Source: Hygrophila difformis
Lineage: Eukaryota > Streptophyta > Magnoliopsida > Lamiales > Acanthaceae
DNA: 64,000 nucleotides
NCBI GenBank assembly: GCA_030278955.1
Contig: JAOANR010000001.1
Location: 45,100,890 to 45,164,889, forward strand
Direction: 5' to 3'
Shown here: piece by piece, positions 46,216 to 57,971 of the stretch
Position numbering within the stretch: position 1 is the first letter of the stretch
Layout of the letters: every line of letters begins with the position of its first letter
Made by a program: the position numbers and the translations under genes
Notes under the pieces: generated by a model
Told to the model about the DNA's origin: nothing
Seen by the model: only the letters and a program-made list of their open reading frames with translations
Databases searched by the model: none

Positions 46216-46413
46216 AAGTGTATAATTGAACATTTTGGATGAAGACTCGCCCGACCAGGCAAGTCCATGCCTTCCAACTTTAAAATTGAGGTTCGATTCC
46301 CTACCCGGTCTCCTATCCCCCCATTTATTCCTTTGTAATTTCTGTGGCATAGGCTCCCACAACCATTTGTCTAGCTTTGGCTCTTAAAAAAAAAAGTGTA
46401 TAATTGAACATTT
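46216..46413 (+). mobile_element. tRNA-derived SINE with target duplications
   Basis: The body (about 46236-46393) carries a Pol III B box GGTTCGATTCC at 46290-46300 and ends in a poly-A run. Twenty-base direct copies starting AAGTGTATAATTG flank it at 46216-46235 and 46394-46413. A poly-A tail plus long direct flanks indicates insertion by LINE-type retrotransposition. The A box is only weakly visible near 46243-46260. Confidence 0.85.
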
Positions 46414-46676
46414 GGGAAAGTTAAGATATAAGATATGGAAATTGATCTATCTTTTTTTATGCATTTGGCAAGAAGCATTGATTATGTAATAAGAGTAAAT
46501 AAAGTGAAACGGAAGTAAACGAGACAAGATCATACACAACGACTAAAATATATCAAAAGCGACGATCATACACTGTAGAACCGAATTTAATGTAAGCTGC
46601 AAACAACTTGTTCTAATCTTATACGAGAAATTTAATTGTACTAAGATAAGATAAAATTGACGTACATGAATTCCCC
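46414..46676. other. 3' flank of the P450 gene
   Basis: AT-rich; no separate gene seen. Probably includes the P450 3' untranslated region. Confidence 0.4.
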
Positions 46677-46979
46677 TTAATTAATTATATGAGGATAAAG
46701 CTTAATTGGCAGACCTTCAACAAGAATGGCAGCAGGATTCCACATAATTTTCTCATCTGGTATAATTTTTTCCCATTTGAACCTTTTCACCAGGTGGTGC
46801 ATAAACACAAGAATCTCTATCCTCACGTACTCCTTCCCAGGACACATCCGCGGTCCACCTCCGAATGGCACAAAAGTGTAAGGCGCCGGTCCAGATCCTT
46901 CAAATCTCGATGGGTCGAATCGCTCTGGGTCCGGGAAGAACTCCGAATTCTTATGTGTTGAAAAGGTGCTCCAGAATAG

Positions 46980-47614
46980 CTATATATTTTTTTACATAAC
47001 AATATATCATAAAAAATATTAATTAATAATAACGTAACAACTCTTACAAGCTAGTATGTCTAACTAAAGGTAGTTGTTGGGTGTTATTTTTCGAAAGAGA
47101 AAAATAATTAATAAATGGGTATATTTAATTGGATTTGCATGTGTAGAGATTAGTGAACCTTATTTTTTTTTGAACAACCTATACGGGCTAGGAAAAGGGT
47201 GATGGAGCTCATGCTACACAAAGAGTAGGGATAAGAGCCAGTTAGTTCGGGGACTTGATCACTAAGCCAAATCCTCCCGGCTAGAGATTAGTGAAGTAAT
47301 GTTTTCATAAAATTTTCTAGTTAATTATCTTATAAATTTACAATATATATATATATATTTGTATATAATTTTCAGCCTTACACATTATTTTAATATATTA
47401 ATTGTTAAGAAAATGAATTGAACTACGTGTCCAAAAAATCTGGGACATGGGAGTATTATTTATACTATTAAAAAGATAAAAGGAATTTTAATTATTATAT
47501 AAAAATATGTAGATGTATTAAATTGTAAATTATATGTTGAAATGAAAAATCGGAGTAAAAAAAGAAAAAGTAGACGAAGCAGGTGTATAATAGACAGTAA
47601 AATAGATTTCATAC
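46980..47614 (-). other. Intron 2 of the P450 gene
   Basis: GTATGA donor and TATAG acceptor. AT-rich; 47160-47285 is a region of mixed composition resembling part of 50505-50600, perhaps a repeat remnant. Confidence 0.75.
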
Positions 47615-47802
47615 TTTGGAACCCTTGGGAATGAAGAATCCTTTGTAGGTAAAATCGGTAATGGCTTCTCTGAAAGTACCCGAAACTGGTGGCGTCACTC
47701 TCATGGCTTCACAAACTACATTCCATGAGTATTTCATTTTTTGCAAATCCCCCCAATTCAGCGACTCTCCCTCTTCTTTGGAATTTGCAATTTCCATTTG
47801 TT

Positions 47803-48219
47803 CTGTTACATTTATAATATAATAATAATATATGTGCATATATTAGTTTTAGAATGATGGACATTATATTGGTCTATTTTTAATTTTAGGTCACTACAAA
47901 TATTAACTACAAAAATAGGCCACTACAGTCTACATGGATCATATATGGTAAAAATAGGCCAAATGACCTTGTAGTGACTTATTTTTATCATGTAAATATA
48001 GGTCACTACAAGCTCATTTGACATATTTTAATAATTTGTGTTTGACAGGCATCACCCTTGTATTGTCCTATTTGAATAATTTGTATTTCCAGTGATCTAA
48101 AATTAAAAGTATCACCCTTGTATTGTCCTATTTGAATAATTTGTGTTTGCAGTATCTAAAATCAAAAAATGCCCTTATAGTGCTCTATTTTAATATAAAT
48201 CTCGGTAATAAATAATAAC
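47803..48219 (-). other. Intron 1 of the P450 gene
   Basis: GTTATT donor and TAACAG acceptor. It holds two tandem copies of a 60-bp unit (48051-48110 and 48111-48170) with few differences. Confidence 0.8.
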
Positions 48220-49223
48220 CTTTGTAGACAGCCGCGTAGACATGGGGAAACTCCGCGAGGTACTTGACAATTATTGTTAAAACAGAGGTGCTTGTGTCGT
48301 GTCCTGCTAAAAGAATCCCCACAATATTGTCAGCCATGGACAACTCTGTCAAGGATTTCCCACTCTCATTGCTGCTGACAAGCATGAGCGACAGGATGTC
48401 CTGCGTCGGTGAAGCCTTGCCTTCCGCCAGTTCAATTTTCCGTTTACGGATGACGGAGACCAGCTCCTCCCGAAGCCACTCTGCCCTCTTGATCGCCTTC
48501 CAGAATTGCGTGCCCGGCAGTGCGATCGGCAAAGAGGACAGCCCTGAAATGAGGTCGTTGAACTCGCCGCGGAATTTACGAAACTGGTCGGGATCCTTCA
48601 TGCTGACGAAGTGGTGGAAGGCGATCCAAAAGGTGTAGTTCCTCGTTAGAGCGGAGGCGGAGACTTGTTCCTTGTGCTCCCATTCGTCCGCGAAGTGGCG
48701 GCAGGCGATGTTTTCCATGACGGGGATGTAACGGTGGAGGGCTTCCGCCTTGAGGACGTTGGCGAGCACTTTTCTCATTATAATATATCCCTCTGTATTG
48801 GAAAGAGTGGCGTTTGGTAAGATCCTCTACATTGTTTTGGGCCGCCAGCCCTGGACGAGCTTGTCCTCGTTCGAGAAGATGAATTTGTTGCCTGCGGGGC
48901 CGCAGAAAACAGCAACAGTATCGCCAAAGAGGCTGGTACGGAAGATGGCTGATGAGTATTTTAACATTCGGTTCAAGAAGAATTTCTCCGGGTGGCCTTT
49001 CCAGCCGGCGGACAGGTACTCGAGGCTCTCGCCGATGACCGGCCAGCCTGTTTTGCCTGGCGGTTGGGTGGCAACATTGGACTTGTGGAAGAGGAGGTGA
49101 ATGGAGAGAAAGATGGAAGAGAGGAAAATGCAGAGGACAGATACGAAGAAAAGCTCCATTTTTTGTATCACTCTGTTTGTAGCTTCTATGTATAATTGTG
49201 AAAGTTTGGAAAATTCAATCGAG

Positions 49224-49232
49224 ATTATATAG
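49224..49232 (-). promoter_or_regulatory. TATA box of the P450 gene
   Basis: ACTATATAATC on the reverse strand, about 70 bp upstream of ATG 49159, a plausible core promoter position. Confidence 0.5.
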
Positions 49233-49928
49233 TGGAAATGTAAGTGAGAGATATTATAAAAAATTGTCCCAACATGCAGTTTAGTTATTATTATTACCCA
49301 GTCTAATGGGCGACAATGTGGAAAACTAGAACAAAAAAAAAAATGTGAATTTAATAAATAAAATAGCTAAAACTTTATTATATCACATTGATTAATTCCT
49401 TAAGCTTGTTTATGTAATTTATTTAAAGCAATACATGAATGCCTTAATACATTGCAGAGCAACTGAGCTAAAGACAATAGGCCTCTACCTAATCAATATT
49501 TCTTATGTCTTTTTAGTATCCTAAAAAATATTATACCACAAACAATAATAAAAAGCGGACAAAAAAATAAAAAAGGATAAAAAAAAGAGGACTTTCTAGT
49601 TACTCAGGCAAAGAAGGTACATGAAAAAGTAGCACAAAGTAATTGATCATTGGTGTGGATTATAAATTAGAAATTTCACAAATATTTATACATTAAGAAT
49701 AAATCCAAAGTAAATTATAAAAGTTTAAGACAACACTATTGTAAACTTTTTTGGTAAATATTGACGCCAACACTATTGTAAAATAATCAATTGATAAATT
49801 AAAATTTGGAATGATGATGAAAAAACATTATTGAATTAGTTAAGCGAGCGATATTTCTATCAACAGGAAATTTGCATTCAACAATCTTTTTCTATTATTC
49901 AACGCAAATTAAAGTGGTTTAAAATTTA
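49233..49928 (-). other. P450 upstream flank, duplicated elsewhere in the window
   Basis: No gene. 49290-49850 is homologous, with divergence, to 54700-55140 and then 63846-63945, where the second copy is split by a large insertion. Confidence 0.55.
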
Positions 49929-50193
49929 CTCCCTATGTCCTATTAGTATATTGTTAGAAAACTTTTGAATAAGCAATCCAATGCATTTTGTTTAACGGTT
50001 AATATCTGAAAACATATTGAAGTAAAATTCTATAAAAATATATAATTCTAAATTTATGCGAAAAAATAAATCCAACAAGATCTCACTCGACCATATTTTT
50101 TCTTATATAATTGCAATAAGAAGTTACATCAAACTTATAATATGAACCATATAAAAAGTCCAAATAGGACCATACAAGCGAGATGGATGGGGT
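49929..50193. mobile_element. Degenerate Stowaway-like MITE
   Basis: The left end TA-CTCCCTATGTCC fits the Stowaway consensus; the right end is degenerate near GGATGGGGTA. It contains the block CAACAAGATCTCACTCG, which is common to this MITE family here. Confidence 0.5.
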
Positions 50194-50753
50194 ATTTTTT
50201 TTTTTTTATTCTATTTAGTAATGTACTCTTACATTATAGCTATAGTAATGTTATTGTTTGATGATATACAATACTTTCCAAAATCATTACACAATAATAA
50301 ATGTGTAGCAACGCGCTTTTAAATTTGCGCTTTACAATAACATCTTGAAATGTTTTTCAACTTTTACTTTTCCCAGGTTGTAATGTAAAATGATATGTTA
50401 AATGAAAATAATCAGAAAAATTATTTTTCTTGTACTTCCCTTTTTTAGATATTGCAGAAAACCGAGTTTTTTGGTGTAGTGTACAGCCTATTTTTTTTTT
50501 TTTTGGTAAACATTACACTCATGTGCCGTCAATGATGTGTGGGAGCTCAACCACACAAATTACAAGATGAAGAATAGGGAGGCGGATGAAAATTAATCCC
50601 GTATTCTCGTGTACTGCCTAGCTTTTATATATTTATATAATACCATGATATATTTAAATAGTGCCATTTAATAATTAAGGTTTCTGTATTGCCTTCTTTA
50701 ATTAGAGATAGCAAAACACTTGAACATACTGACCTTTTTCAGTGTACTATTAT
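50194..50753. other. Unassigned intergenic stretch
   Basis: AT-rich; 50505-50600 resembles 47170-47285 and may be a SINE or other repeat remnant. No gene. Confidence 0.35.
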
Positions 50754-51069
50754 CCAATTTTGATTTCAGTCCCATATTAATTTCATTAACACATCGATTT
50801 ATTATTTTGCTAATTTTTGCATAATCCATCTCAAACCCCTGAATGACGCATTTCTGCTGACGTGACACCGGATAAAGCAAATTTATGGGACCAATATCGC
50901 CGGATTAAGCAACTTATGGGACCAATGGCGCCGGAATAAACAAACTTACGCGGCGCCACATCAGCAGAAATGCATCATTAAGGGGTTTGGGATGGATTAT
51001 GCAAAGATTAACAAAAATAATGGATTGACTGTGTAAATAAAATTAATATGGAACTGAAATCGAAATTGG
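50754..51069. mobile_element. Foldback element with inverted arms of about 110 bp
   Basis: Left arm 50754-50864 and right arm 50957-51069 are inverted copies with mismatches, as in CTGCTGA(C/T)GTG and its complement, and CCAAT/ATTGG at the ends. The loop holds tandem units containing ATGGGACCAAT and CGCCGG. This fits a foldback or Mutator-like MITE; target duplications were not clear. Confidence 0.7.
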
Positions 51070-51104
51070 AGAAACTTATGGGACCAATTGTGTTTTTTTT
51101 CCGA

Positions 51105-51365
51105 TAAATATCCATTCTCTCCCATTTAGTACTTTAATATATCATATTTGATCGGAATATATCGTTCCATACACTTATTTATTGGTGAATATCTCAAAAC
51201 ATGTACAGATAAAAAAGAAATAGATATTTTAAAACTATATGATAGGACAATTATAATAAGATCCGGCTTGACTAATTTTTATTATTATATACTTTTATAA
51301 AATGAATCAGAATTAAAACAATAAGTAGAAAACAAAATCAACATTACACTTTCCTGGAGGGAGTA
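51105..51365. mobile_element. Stowaway-like MITE, left end worn
   Basis: The right end GGAGGGAGTA is clear; the left end near CTCTCCCATTTAG is worn. Internal AAGATCCGGCTTGACT matches the family block. Confidence 0.5.
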
Positions 51366-51671
51366 ATATCAATATATATAGTACTTCATAGTGGCACAAT
51401 TTGTTGTGTTAAAAGTCAACAAGTCTATCACGTATGACTAATTTATTACCATGTCCGTTGATTATATCTTTAATAATAATACTAATAATGGCATAATTTG
51501 GCAAAAAAAAATAATAATAATAATGGCATAATTTGTGTGTTAAAAGTCAACATGTAATACAAAATGTATCATTCAATTCGGGCTAGTATATTTGTGATGG
51601 GGGTGTTTAGTGTGATAGAAGAATGTTAATAATGTATGTGATAGGAGATATGTTTGTGATAGAAAAATATA

Positions 51672-51936
51672 CTCCCTCCTTTTTTTTCTTTGTTGTTACG
51701 GACTCATAGTACACGTAGTCCATTGCACATTTTAAAAAATTAATAATACAAGCTCCTTACAAGTAAAATAAAAATTCTAAAAGTTTGATATTTAAAAACT
51801 ATAAGACGAGACGAATCTAACAAGATCCTACTTGGCTATATTTTAACTTGTACAACTATGATAAAACTTTAAATCAAAGTACGTGTGAATAATAGTAAAA
51901 CTATGAATGGAACAAGTAAAAATAGAATGGAGGGAG
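51672..51936. mobile_element. Stowaway-like MITE with TA duplication
   Basis: CTCCCTCC at the left and GGAGGGAG at the right are perfect inverted ends, each flanked by TA (51670-51671, 51937-51938). Tc1/mariner-type MITE, 265 bp, no ORF. Confidence 0.85.
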
Positions 51937-51938
51937 TA

Positions 51939-52466
51939 TATAATGGGAGAGATGAGTTTTGTGATGTCTCCACGTACAGACTTTTCCATGGGTTGTACCA
52001 TATCATGATTGATTCAATTCTACCACGAGTAGTTGAATTGTACAAGTAATATATTCCTGGTATAATTATTAATTTTTAAGATTGAATTATTTTAAAATAT
52101 CCTATTATACACCTAAACTTATTTCTTAGAGAAAATTATCCCTTAACTTTTGAAAATAGGAAAATACTATATCTTTTCCTCGTTAATTTTTACAAAGAGT
52201 ATCATTTCAGTCTTCAATCTTTCGTACATTCTTATTTAGTTGGGGAAAATGGTTTATACTATTTTATCGTCTTTTGCGAAATGGTACAAGTGTTCTAGCA
52301 ACCTCACATTAACTTGTTAGTTGTTACTATGCATCGGGAGATTGTCAGTTTAGAAGCACAAGACTTTGCATATTCACCGTAATCATTTTGCTATGCTTTA
52401 CTGTTTTTTAGTGTATAATTTGGTATATTCATAAAGCTTTGTTGGACTCAATATTAATACTACAGT
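51939..52466. other. Unassigned intergenic stretch
   Basis: AT-rich; no gene or repeat recognised. Confidence 0.4.
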
Positions 52467-53208
52467 GCAAGGTTATCAAAATCTAGATCATATGTAGGAT
52501 CGTATTTTCCTTTGCAAGATCGGAATCGTAGGATCGAAATCAGATCCTAAGATCCTATGAAATTAGGACAAAAGAAAATTATTCATATTGCATAATACCA
52601 AATTACAATAACCAATATCAATAGACAATAATTTGTTTAGAGAAAAAAAGACAATAATTGAGCATTTAAGATATGATGCTTTAGATGAGTTGGATTTGTC
52701 ATTAGAATTTTTTCATTTTCGTCTGTCTTAACCACTGTCTCCTTGGATTCATCGTCATCTATCTGGGCAGGGGTTTAGGACTAAGATCCACATCAGCATG
52801 GGTTCTGGACAGGGTAATATTGGCAAAGAGAAGAGGGATACGACGCTGACGGAAACAACAACAATATGAAGGAGATACAACGGTGACTGTTGGAAGAGAA
52901 AGATGAAGGGGATGCGAGGAAGATGGAGATGAAGATGAAGGTGATGCGAGGAAGATGAAGATGCAAACAAAAATTCATAGATCTGAATTTTGGAAAAGAA
53001 TAGAGGACTGAAAATTGAAAAAATGAGATGAAAAATAAGAGGAAGTGGGATCGGATCTTTCAAAGATTTTAAAATCATGTATAGATCATATAGATCTTAT
53101 CCAGATCTTACCCTAATTTAGACCCCATACATATCTTGATAGTTTTCGCTTTGTGGGATCGTACGATCTTAAATTCTAAAATTTAGATTTGGATTTTAAT
53201 AACCTTGC
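52467..53208. mobile_element. Non-autonomous TIR element (742 bp)
   Basis: The left end GCAAGGTTATCAAAATCTAG and the inward-read right end GCAAGGTTATTAAAATCCAA form inverted termini. The interior has GGATCGTA/TACGATCC subterminal motifs and a GATGAAGAT-rich stretch. No transposase. The superfamily is unclear because the target duplication is not visible. Confidence 0.7.
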
Positions 53209-53433
53209 TAGAGTGATCTGGTGGACATTGAAGAGTTAATCTCTAAAAACAGAACTCTAAATATACAAATGTTTGAACCCGATATTTTTTATTAAGTTAT
53301 CAGATCCTGCCAATTGTGTTTGCTCATGATTCAATAATGTTTTAATAGTTTGGAATTAAAGAGAACAAATTAAATATAAATTTAAGATATGTGTCAATAG
53401 CGGCGGGCAATTGACTTTTCCGAAATTTCGAAA
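53209..53433. other. Unassigned intergenic stretch
   Basis: No gene or repeat recognised. Confidence 0.35.
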
Positions 53434-53696
53434 TAATCCCTTCATTTTTTTGTAAAGGTTAATTTTTTACTTTTTTTACTATTCATTGTAGCACTTTGAC
53501 TTCTATTTTTATTATAGTTAGAAGATAAAATATAGGTAAGTGAGATCTTGTTGGATTCGTCTCATCTTGTAGTTTTTAAATATCAAATTTTTAGAATTTT
53601 ACTTGAACCGATTTGAATTATTAATCATTGAAAATGTGCATTGACATACGTGCATATGAGAAGTACTTCTATAACTCTTAAAAAAATGGAGGAAGT
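53434..53696. mobile_element. Stowaway-like MITE
   Basis: The ends TAATCCCTTCATTTTTTT and, inward from the right, TACTTCCTCCATTTTTTT are inverted repeats. It contains the GATCTTGTTGGATTCGTC block also seen in the other copies (inverse). Confidence 0.7.
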
Positions 53697-54110
53697 ACTG
53701 TATAGGAGAAATAAATTCAACACATTATTAAATAAGAAAAGAACAATTTTGAATATAGAAGACTTGGAAAACTGGATGATGCAGCCTTAGGGAGTTGGGA
53801 CTCGGGACGATGGACTAGTTCTAGGAGTATGTCTTAATAATAATAATAAATAAAAACTGTTGTGACTTGTGAATAGTACATAATATATAATATACTGGTA
53901 TATATTTAATGGATGGTGGTGGGGCGTAACAATAATATTGATGCGAGAGAGGCAATTGACAACCAGAAAAATAATTGAGATGATAATTGAATTCTGAAAT
54001 GTTTCTACTTGCTTTGAAATTGATCATTACAATGCCCCTATTTGTAGGAGGCAAAGGAAAAGAAAAGCATTCATAATGTATTATTCATTCAATGATATAG
54101 GCATGTACTA
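53697..54110. other. Unassigned intergenic stretch
   Basis: AT-rich; no gene or repeat recognised. Confidence 0.35.
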
Positions 54111-54660
54111 TGGGTGTAAATTTCAGGTTTCGGGTCGTGTTCCTATCGGGTTGAGCGGCGGTTATAACATTAAATTTGTAAACCCGAAAATGGCCCGAAA
54201 TTTAAAATAAACTTGAAATACCAAACCCAGACACGACTGGAAAATTTTCAGGTCAGATTTCGCGTTGACGTGATTTGGGAGAAACCCAAAATGACTAAAT
54301 CAAAACCTGAAATTTTTCGTGTCTGTTGGGCTCATGTTCTCGGGTCGTGAGAAAAATTGACACCCCTAGAGAAAAGTTCACTACAACAACTTATGAGTTT
54401 TAATTCGGGTAGGCTTGAGCTAGGGATATAACACAAAATCGGTAAACCCGAACACGACTTGATTTGGGAAAAATTCAAAACAAAAAATGAACCTGAAATA
54501 CGAAACCCGAATACCAACTGAAAATTTTCAGGTTGGGTTTTTGGGTCGACCTGGTTTTGAAAAAATCCAAAATAACTAAATCCAAACCTGAAATTTTTCT
54601 TATCCGCCGGATTCATGTTTTTGGGACGTGTCAAAATTGAAAAGCCTGTCGACAGCATCT
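54111..54660. mobile_element. Two neighbouring TIR-type repeats with GGGTCGTG/CACGACC motifs
   Basis: 54111-54368 has ends TGGGTGTAAATTT and, inward from the right, GGGGTGTCAATTTTT, with subterminal CGGGTCGTG. 54396-54650 is a worn relative with the same CCCGAA, AAACCTGAAATTTTT and GGTCGACCTGG motifs. Small DNA transposons are likely; no transposase. Confidence 0.55.
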
Positions 54661-54699
54661 ATCTTTCAAATATGGTGGTTGTTGACATATTATCTATTA

Positions 54700-55140
54700 T
54701 TATAACTAGTATTTCTCCTGTCCAATTGGCAGAAATGCGAAAAGTATGAATAAGAAAACATCAAATTTAACAAATAAAATTATTTGATATTATTATATCG
54801 ATTATATTTTCCAAGCTCCTTAAACTATTTTAAACATTATACGGATACATGTATTCATTGTACAACAACCGAGTAAAAGACAACATGCCACTATAAATAA
54901 TTTATATATTAGCATAATTTAGTGTCCTAAAATAATATTATACTAGAAACAATAGTCTAAAAGGAGGAAAAAAATGAAAAATGAAAGATAAAAAACTTTC
55001 TACTCACGGCTCTCATGCAATACATATGCAAATGAAGTACATGAAATCACAGTTGCACACAATAATTGATTATTGATATTGATTCACTCTAAAGCCTTAA
55101 GAACTTAGAAATTTCACAACGATGTAGTTATTTCTCGGGA
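54700..55140. other. Diverged copy of the P450 upstream flank
   Basis: It matches 49290-49680 in order: CCAATTGGCAGAAATG.GAAAA, ATTGATTA/ATCGATTATATTTTCC, TCCTAAAATAATATTATAC, then AATAATTGAT and TTAGAAATTTCACAA. No P450 coding remnant is visible next to it. Confidence 0.55.
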
Positions 55141-55493
55141 TGAAAACAGTACGGATATAGTCAGATACTATTGGATACGGATATTATCCTACTTCTTTTT
55201 TTCTTGAATTCGGATCGAATTCGGATATGCCGGATACCAATACTAATTCAAATATTTTTCAAATACGAATACATGTCGGATATATAACGGATACGGATTC
55301 AATCGGATACAGTTTATCGGATAATTTGATACTTTTTATAATTATTGACAATTTTTAACTAAAAAATAATGATATATTAATATATTCGGATATCCATATT
55401 TAAAATCCGGATAATATCGTATCAATTTCCCTGCGGATCCGGATACAGTCGGATATTTTTGAATACGAATATGCATGCGGATATTAAAATACG
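55141..55493. repeat. CGGATA-rich repeat, left half
   Basis: It starts GGGATGAAAACAG and is built of CGGATA, TATCCG and ATTCGGAT motifs. Copia D interrupts it; the right half resumes at 63732-63845. Probably a small DNA element; its ends are not certain. Confidence 0.6.
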
Positions 55494-56339
55494 TGACAGG
55501 CCCAAACCAATAGATAAAAACCCTGTATGTGTTGTTCAGACATTGTCTCAACAACTTGCAGGCAACAACCTGAGGAAAACACAAAACAAAGTGCGGAAGT
55601 AAAAACAATGAGCACAAAGATTGTTCACCCAGTTCGATCAATCGATCTACGTCTGGGGGCTCCAAGCCAGATTTTCACTAGATCATCACCAAATATGTTA
55701 CAAGATTCTTCAACTCATTTCACACACACCCTATTAACTAATGAACTTCCTTATCCCTCCAATAGACTAAGGAAACAACTGAAGCCTCAAGGTGTATCTA
55801 TCCAGCTGCTGTCAACACAATTTACTAGAAGATGTGGAAATGGTGTTTGTGATATCTAGCTACTTAATCTAGTCAAGCACATGGTATACAACACTCAACA
55901 TAAGCCCCATGTTTGTTTTTAAAAGATATAAATCATGAGAAATCTAAATACAAACCAATCAACTCCAAAAAGATAGAAGCAAACAAACAAGTAGAGATAT
56001 ACCCAGCAGAATACGGTTGTTTGAGCCTTCTCGAAACAGCGAAAATGGGGGTTGAATAGCTACAGATTCCTCAGCTTTCTGTGGCAGTGAAGGACATGTA
56101 ATATGCTCTGTTTTCTATCCTTTCGCGGCTCGAATGAGTCTCAAGAAGATCAAGGACGAAAACAGGTATTCATAGATTCGCAAGGTCCATCCAAAATCCC
56201 TAAAAGCCTGCTAAGAAGTTTTAGCCACGTAATTGTCCTTTTATACTTTCCCAGTGGAGTAGTATATTCGTTGTTAGAGAGTGGTCCCAACAAGCGAGTT
56301 TCGACGAACATCTTTACAACTCAGAATAATTCCCTAACA
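55494..56339 (-). repeat. 3' LTR of element D (846 bp)
   Basis: On the reverse strand it runs TGTTAGGGAATT...GGGCCTGTCA. It contains the motif GTTCACCCAGTTCGATC and CTACGTCTGGGGG shared by the C and orphan LTRs. Its right part matches 63423-63731. Confidence 0.85.
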
Positions 56340-56353
56340 ATTGCCCCCTTTGT
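56340..56353 (-). promoter_or_regulatory. Polypurine tract of element D
   Basis: CACAAAGGGGGCAAT on the reverse strand stands directly before the LTR start TGTTAGGG. Confidence 0.8.
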
Positions 56354-57302
56354 GAAGATGATCGGGCCAAGTATAAAAACAGTGGAAAGTACAGGACAAA
56401 ACTTCAGATATCATAAAAAATGATTCAAAACAGAATAATATCAAGATATCGTCAATCACTATGCATCAAGATCAAAGACACATAAAAATATGCAGACCAA
56501 AATCCATAATTCCATAAGAGATAGATCAAAGTAGAATAGGTATAGCATCCATCCAACACAGCATCCAAAAAACCAAAAATCCAAATCTAAATATAACTTA
56601 AAGTACAAACCCATAGAAATCCAGAATTCCAGAAAGCCAAAATATTCTAAACATAACAGAGTATTTTCAGAAACATCAGACATAGGTTGTTCAAGAGTTG
56701 TTAAAACAACTAACCCCTTCCATTGAACTCCTCCTTACTTGGCATGGCAGATCATTCTGTCCTTTCAGAATTGGCCTTCATGGCTTCAGTGTCCATTCAA
56801 GCTCATCAAAAGTGTTCCGGAGCAAATTGGCCTGATTGAATTTACTTTTCTAGAACATTATCTCTTAATTCATCTCGGTCAGCACATCCATTGTTGTGTG
56901 GATGTTCCAACAACGCAATTACAACTTTAATATGGCGACGTGTAGGCTAAAAAGACCAGCATCCATAATTCTCCCCCTTAATCAATCAGATGAGTGTGCC
57001 AAAGACAAAATAAAATCGTTGAAGAATAAGAACCAAGCTGGATTGGGCAAAAATATAATCATGAAAACCATGCCAATCCAACTTCTCATCCCTTTAGCAA
57101 GATAAATTATCCTTGGTTTTTCCTCCAGGGTCAGGATCAGCAACAGAAATCAGAAACAAAACCAAGGCTTCTTGCAGCTAGCTTCTTTTACAATGATTTC
57201 AGAGTTAGATAGATCTCGATTAACCCTCATATGATTCATATGAAAAAGTTCCAAGCATCTAAAATTTTGAATATGATTCATCAATGTATGATAAAAATGG
57301 AC
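56354..57302 (-). other. 3' noncoding region of element D
   Basis: No pol motifs and no convincing ORF on either strand. It takes the place where integrase, RT and RNase H should be. Confidence 0.6.
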
Positions 57303-57971
57303 CTATTTGCCTTTAGCAGAATTTCTACATACTTGTAAGCGTTGTTTCGACATCCTTCGACCAACTCCAGAAGCAGTGTCATCTTGAGTCAATAATGCTT
57401 CTTGCACAGATTTCTCCAAGATATAAGAATTGTTAGAAGATCTAGTTCCCTTCAAGGTACAATTCTGAGATGCATCAACAACTTCACAAGCATCTGTGGT
57501 AGAGTTAACAAGAAACTTATCAACACATAATTGACTAATAGATATGAGATTTGTATTTAATCCAGAAACATACAAAACTTTGGAAAGGGTAGACATGTTA
57601 TCATCCTTCAATTTACCATGTCCAAGGATCTTACTCTTTGCACCATCTCCAAAGAAGACTTCTCCACAATCTTCTTCAACATAATCCATAAGAAGTTCCT
57701 TTTGGTGAGTCATTTGACGAGGACACCCACTATCAAAGTACCATCGACCATCATTTGAGCTTTTCTGAGCAGTAAGAATAACCAAACAGACTATCTTGTC
57801 CTTTGGAATCCACATCATCTTAAGGTTGACATGTCTGTGTAGTTCGAGAGATAGCCAAACAACAGGTCGTCCACCAATAATATCTCTGGAAAGTTTCATG
57901 CATATATCAGCTGAGTGACCTTGAAACTTGGAATAGGTGCAATCTTTACTTTTCCTGGGTGATTCCCTCAA
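57303..57971 (-). pseudogene. Protease / GAG-pre-integrase of element D
   Basis: WYFDSGCPRQMTHQKELL holds the DSG protease site. VSGLNTNLISISQLCVD and CTLKGTRSSNNSYILEKSV follow, as in Sireviruses. It ends at a stop where integrase would begin. Confidence 0.85.

Larger units (their letters stand above)
46677..49159 (-). pseudogene. CYP716-like cytochrome P450, nonsense at codon 111
   Basis: Three exons give 476 codons: 49159-48220, 47802-47615 and 46979-46677, with GT-AG introns in phases 1 and 0. The start is ATG 49159 ([10 protein letters not shown]). Order: an N-terminal membrane anchor, the Pro-rich hinge [19 protein letters not shown], the I-helix oxygen-binding LLAGHDTSTS, the K-helix [22 protein letters not shown] with the haem Cys, and a normal end. 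The length and motifs match CYP716 enzymes, several of which oxidise pentacyclic triterpenes such as beta-amyrin at the ER. An in-frame TAG at 48829-48827 (codon 111, after GWRPKT-M) truncates it well before the catalytic parts. All other motifs are intact, so this is a young pseudogene, a null allele or a base error. Confidence 0.9.

Noticed and set aside
48264..48638. + strand open frame across P450 exon 1
   Set aside because: It is antisense to a clear P450 exon and has no homology of its own.
48789..48826. A tiny intron that would remove the P450 stop codon
   Set aside because: A GTAGAG...TACAG pair exists but the intron would be only 38 bases, too short for plant splicing, and the join would delete conserved residues.
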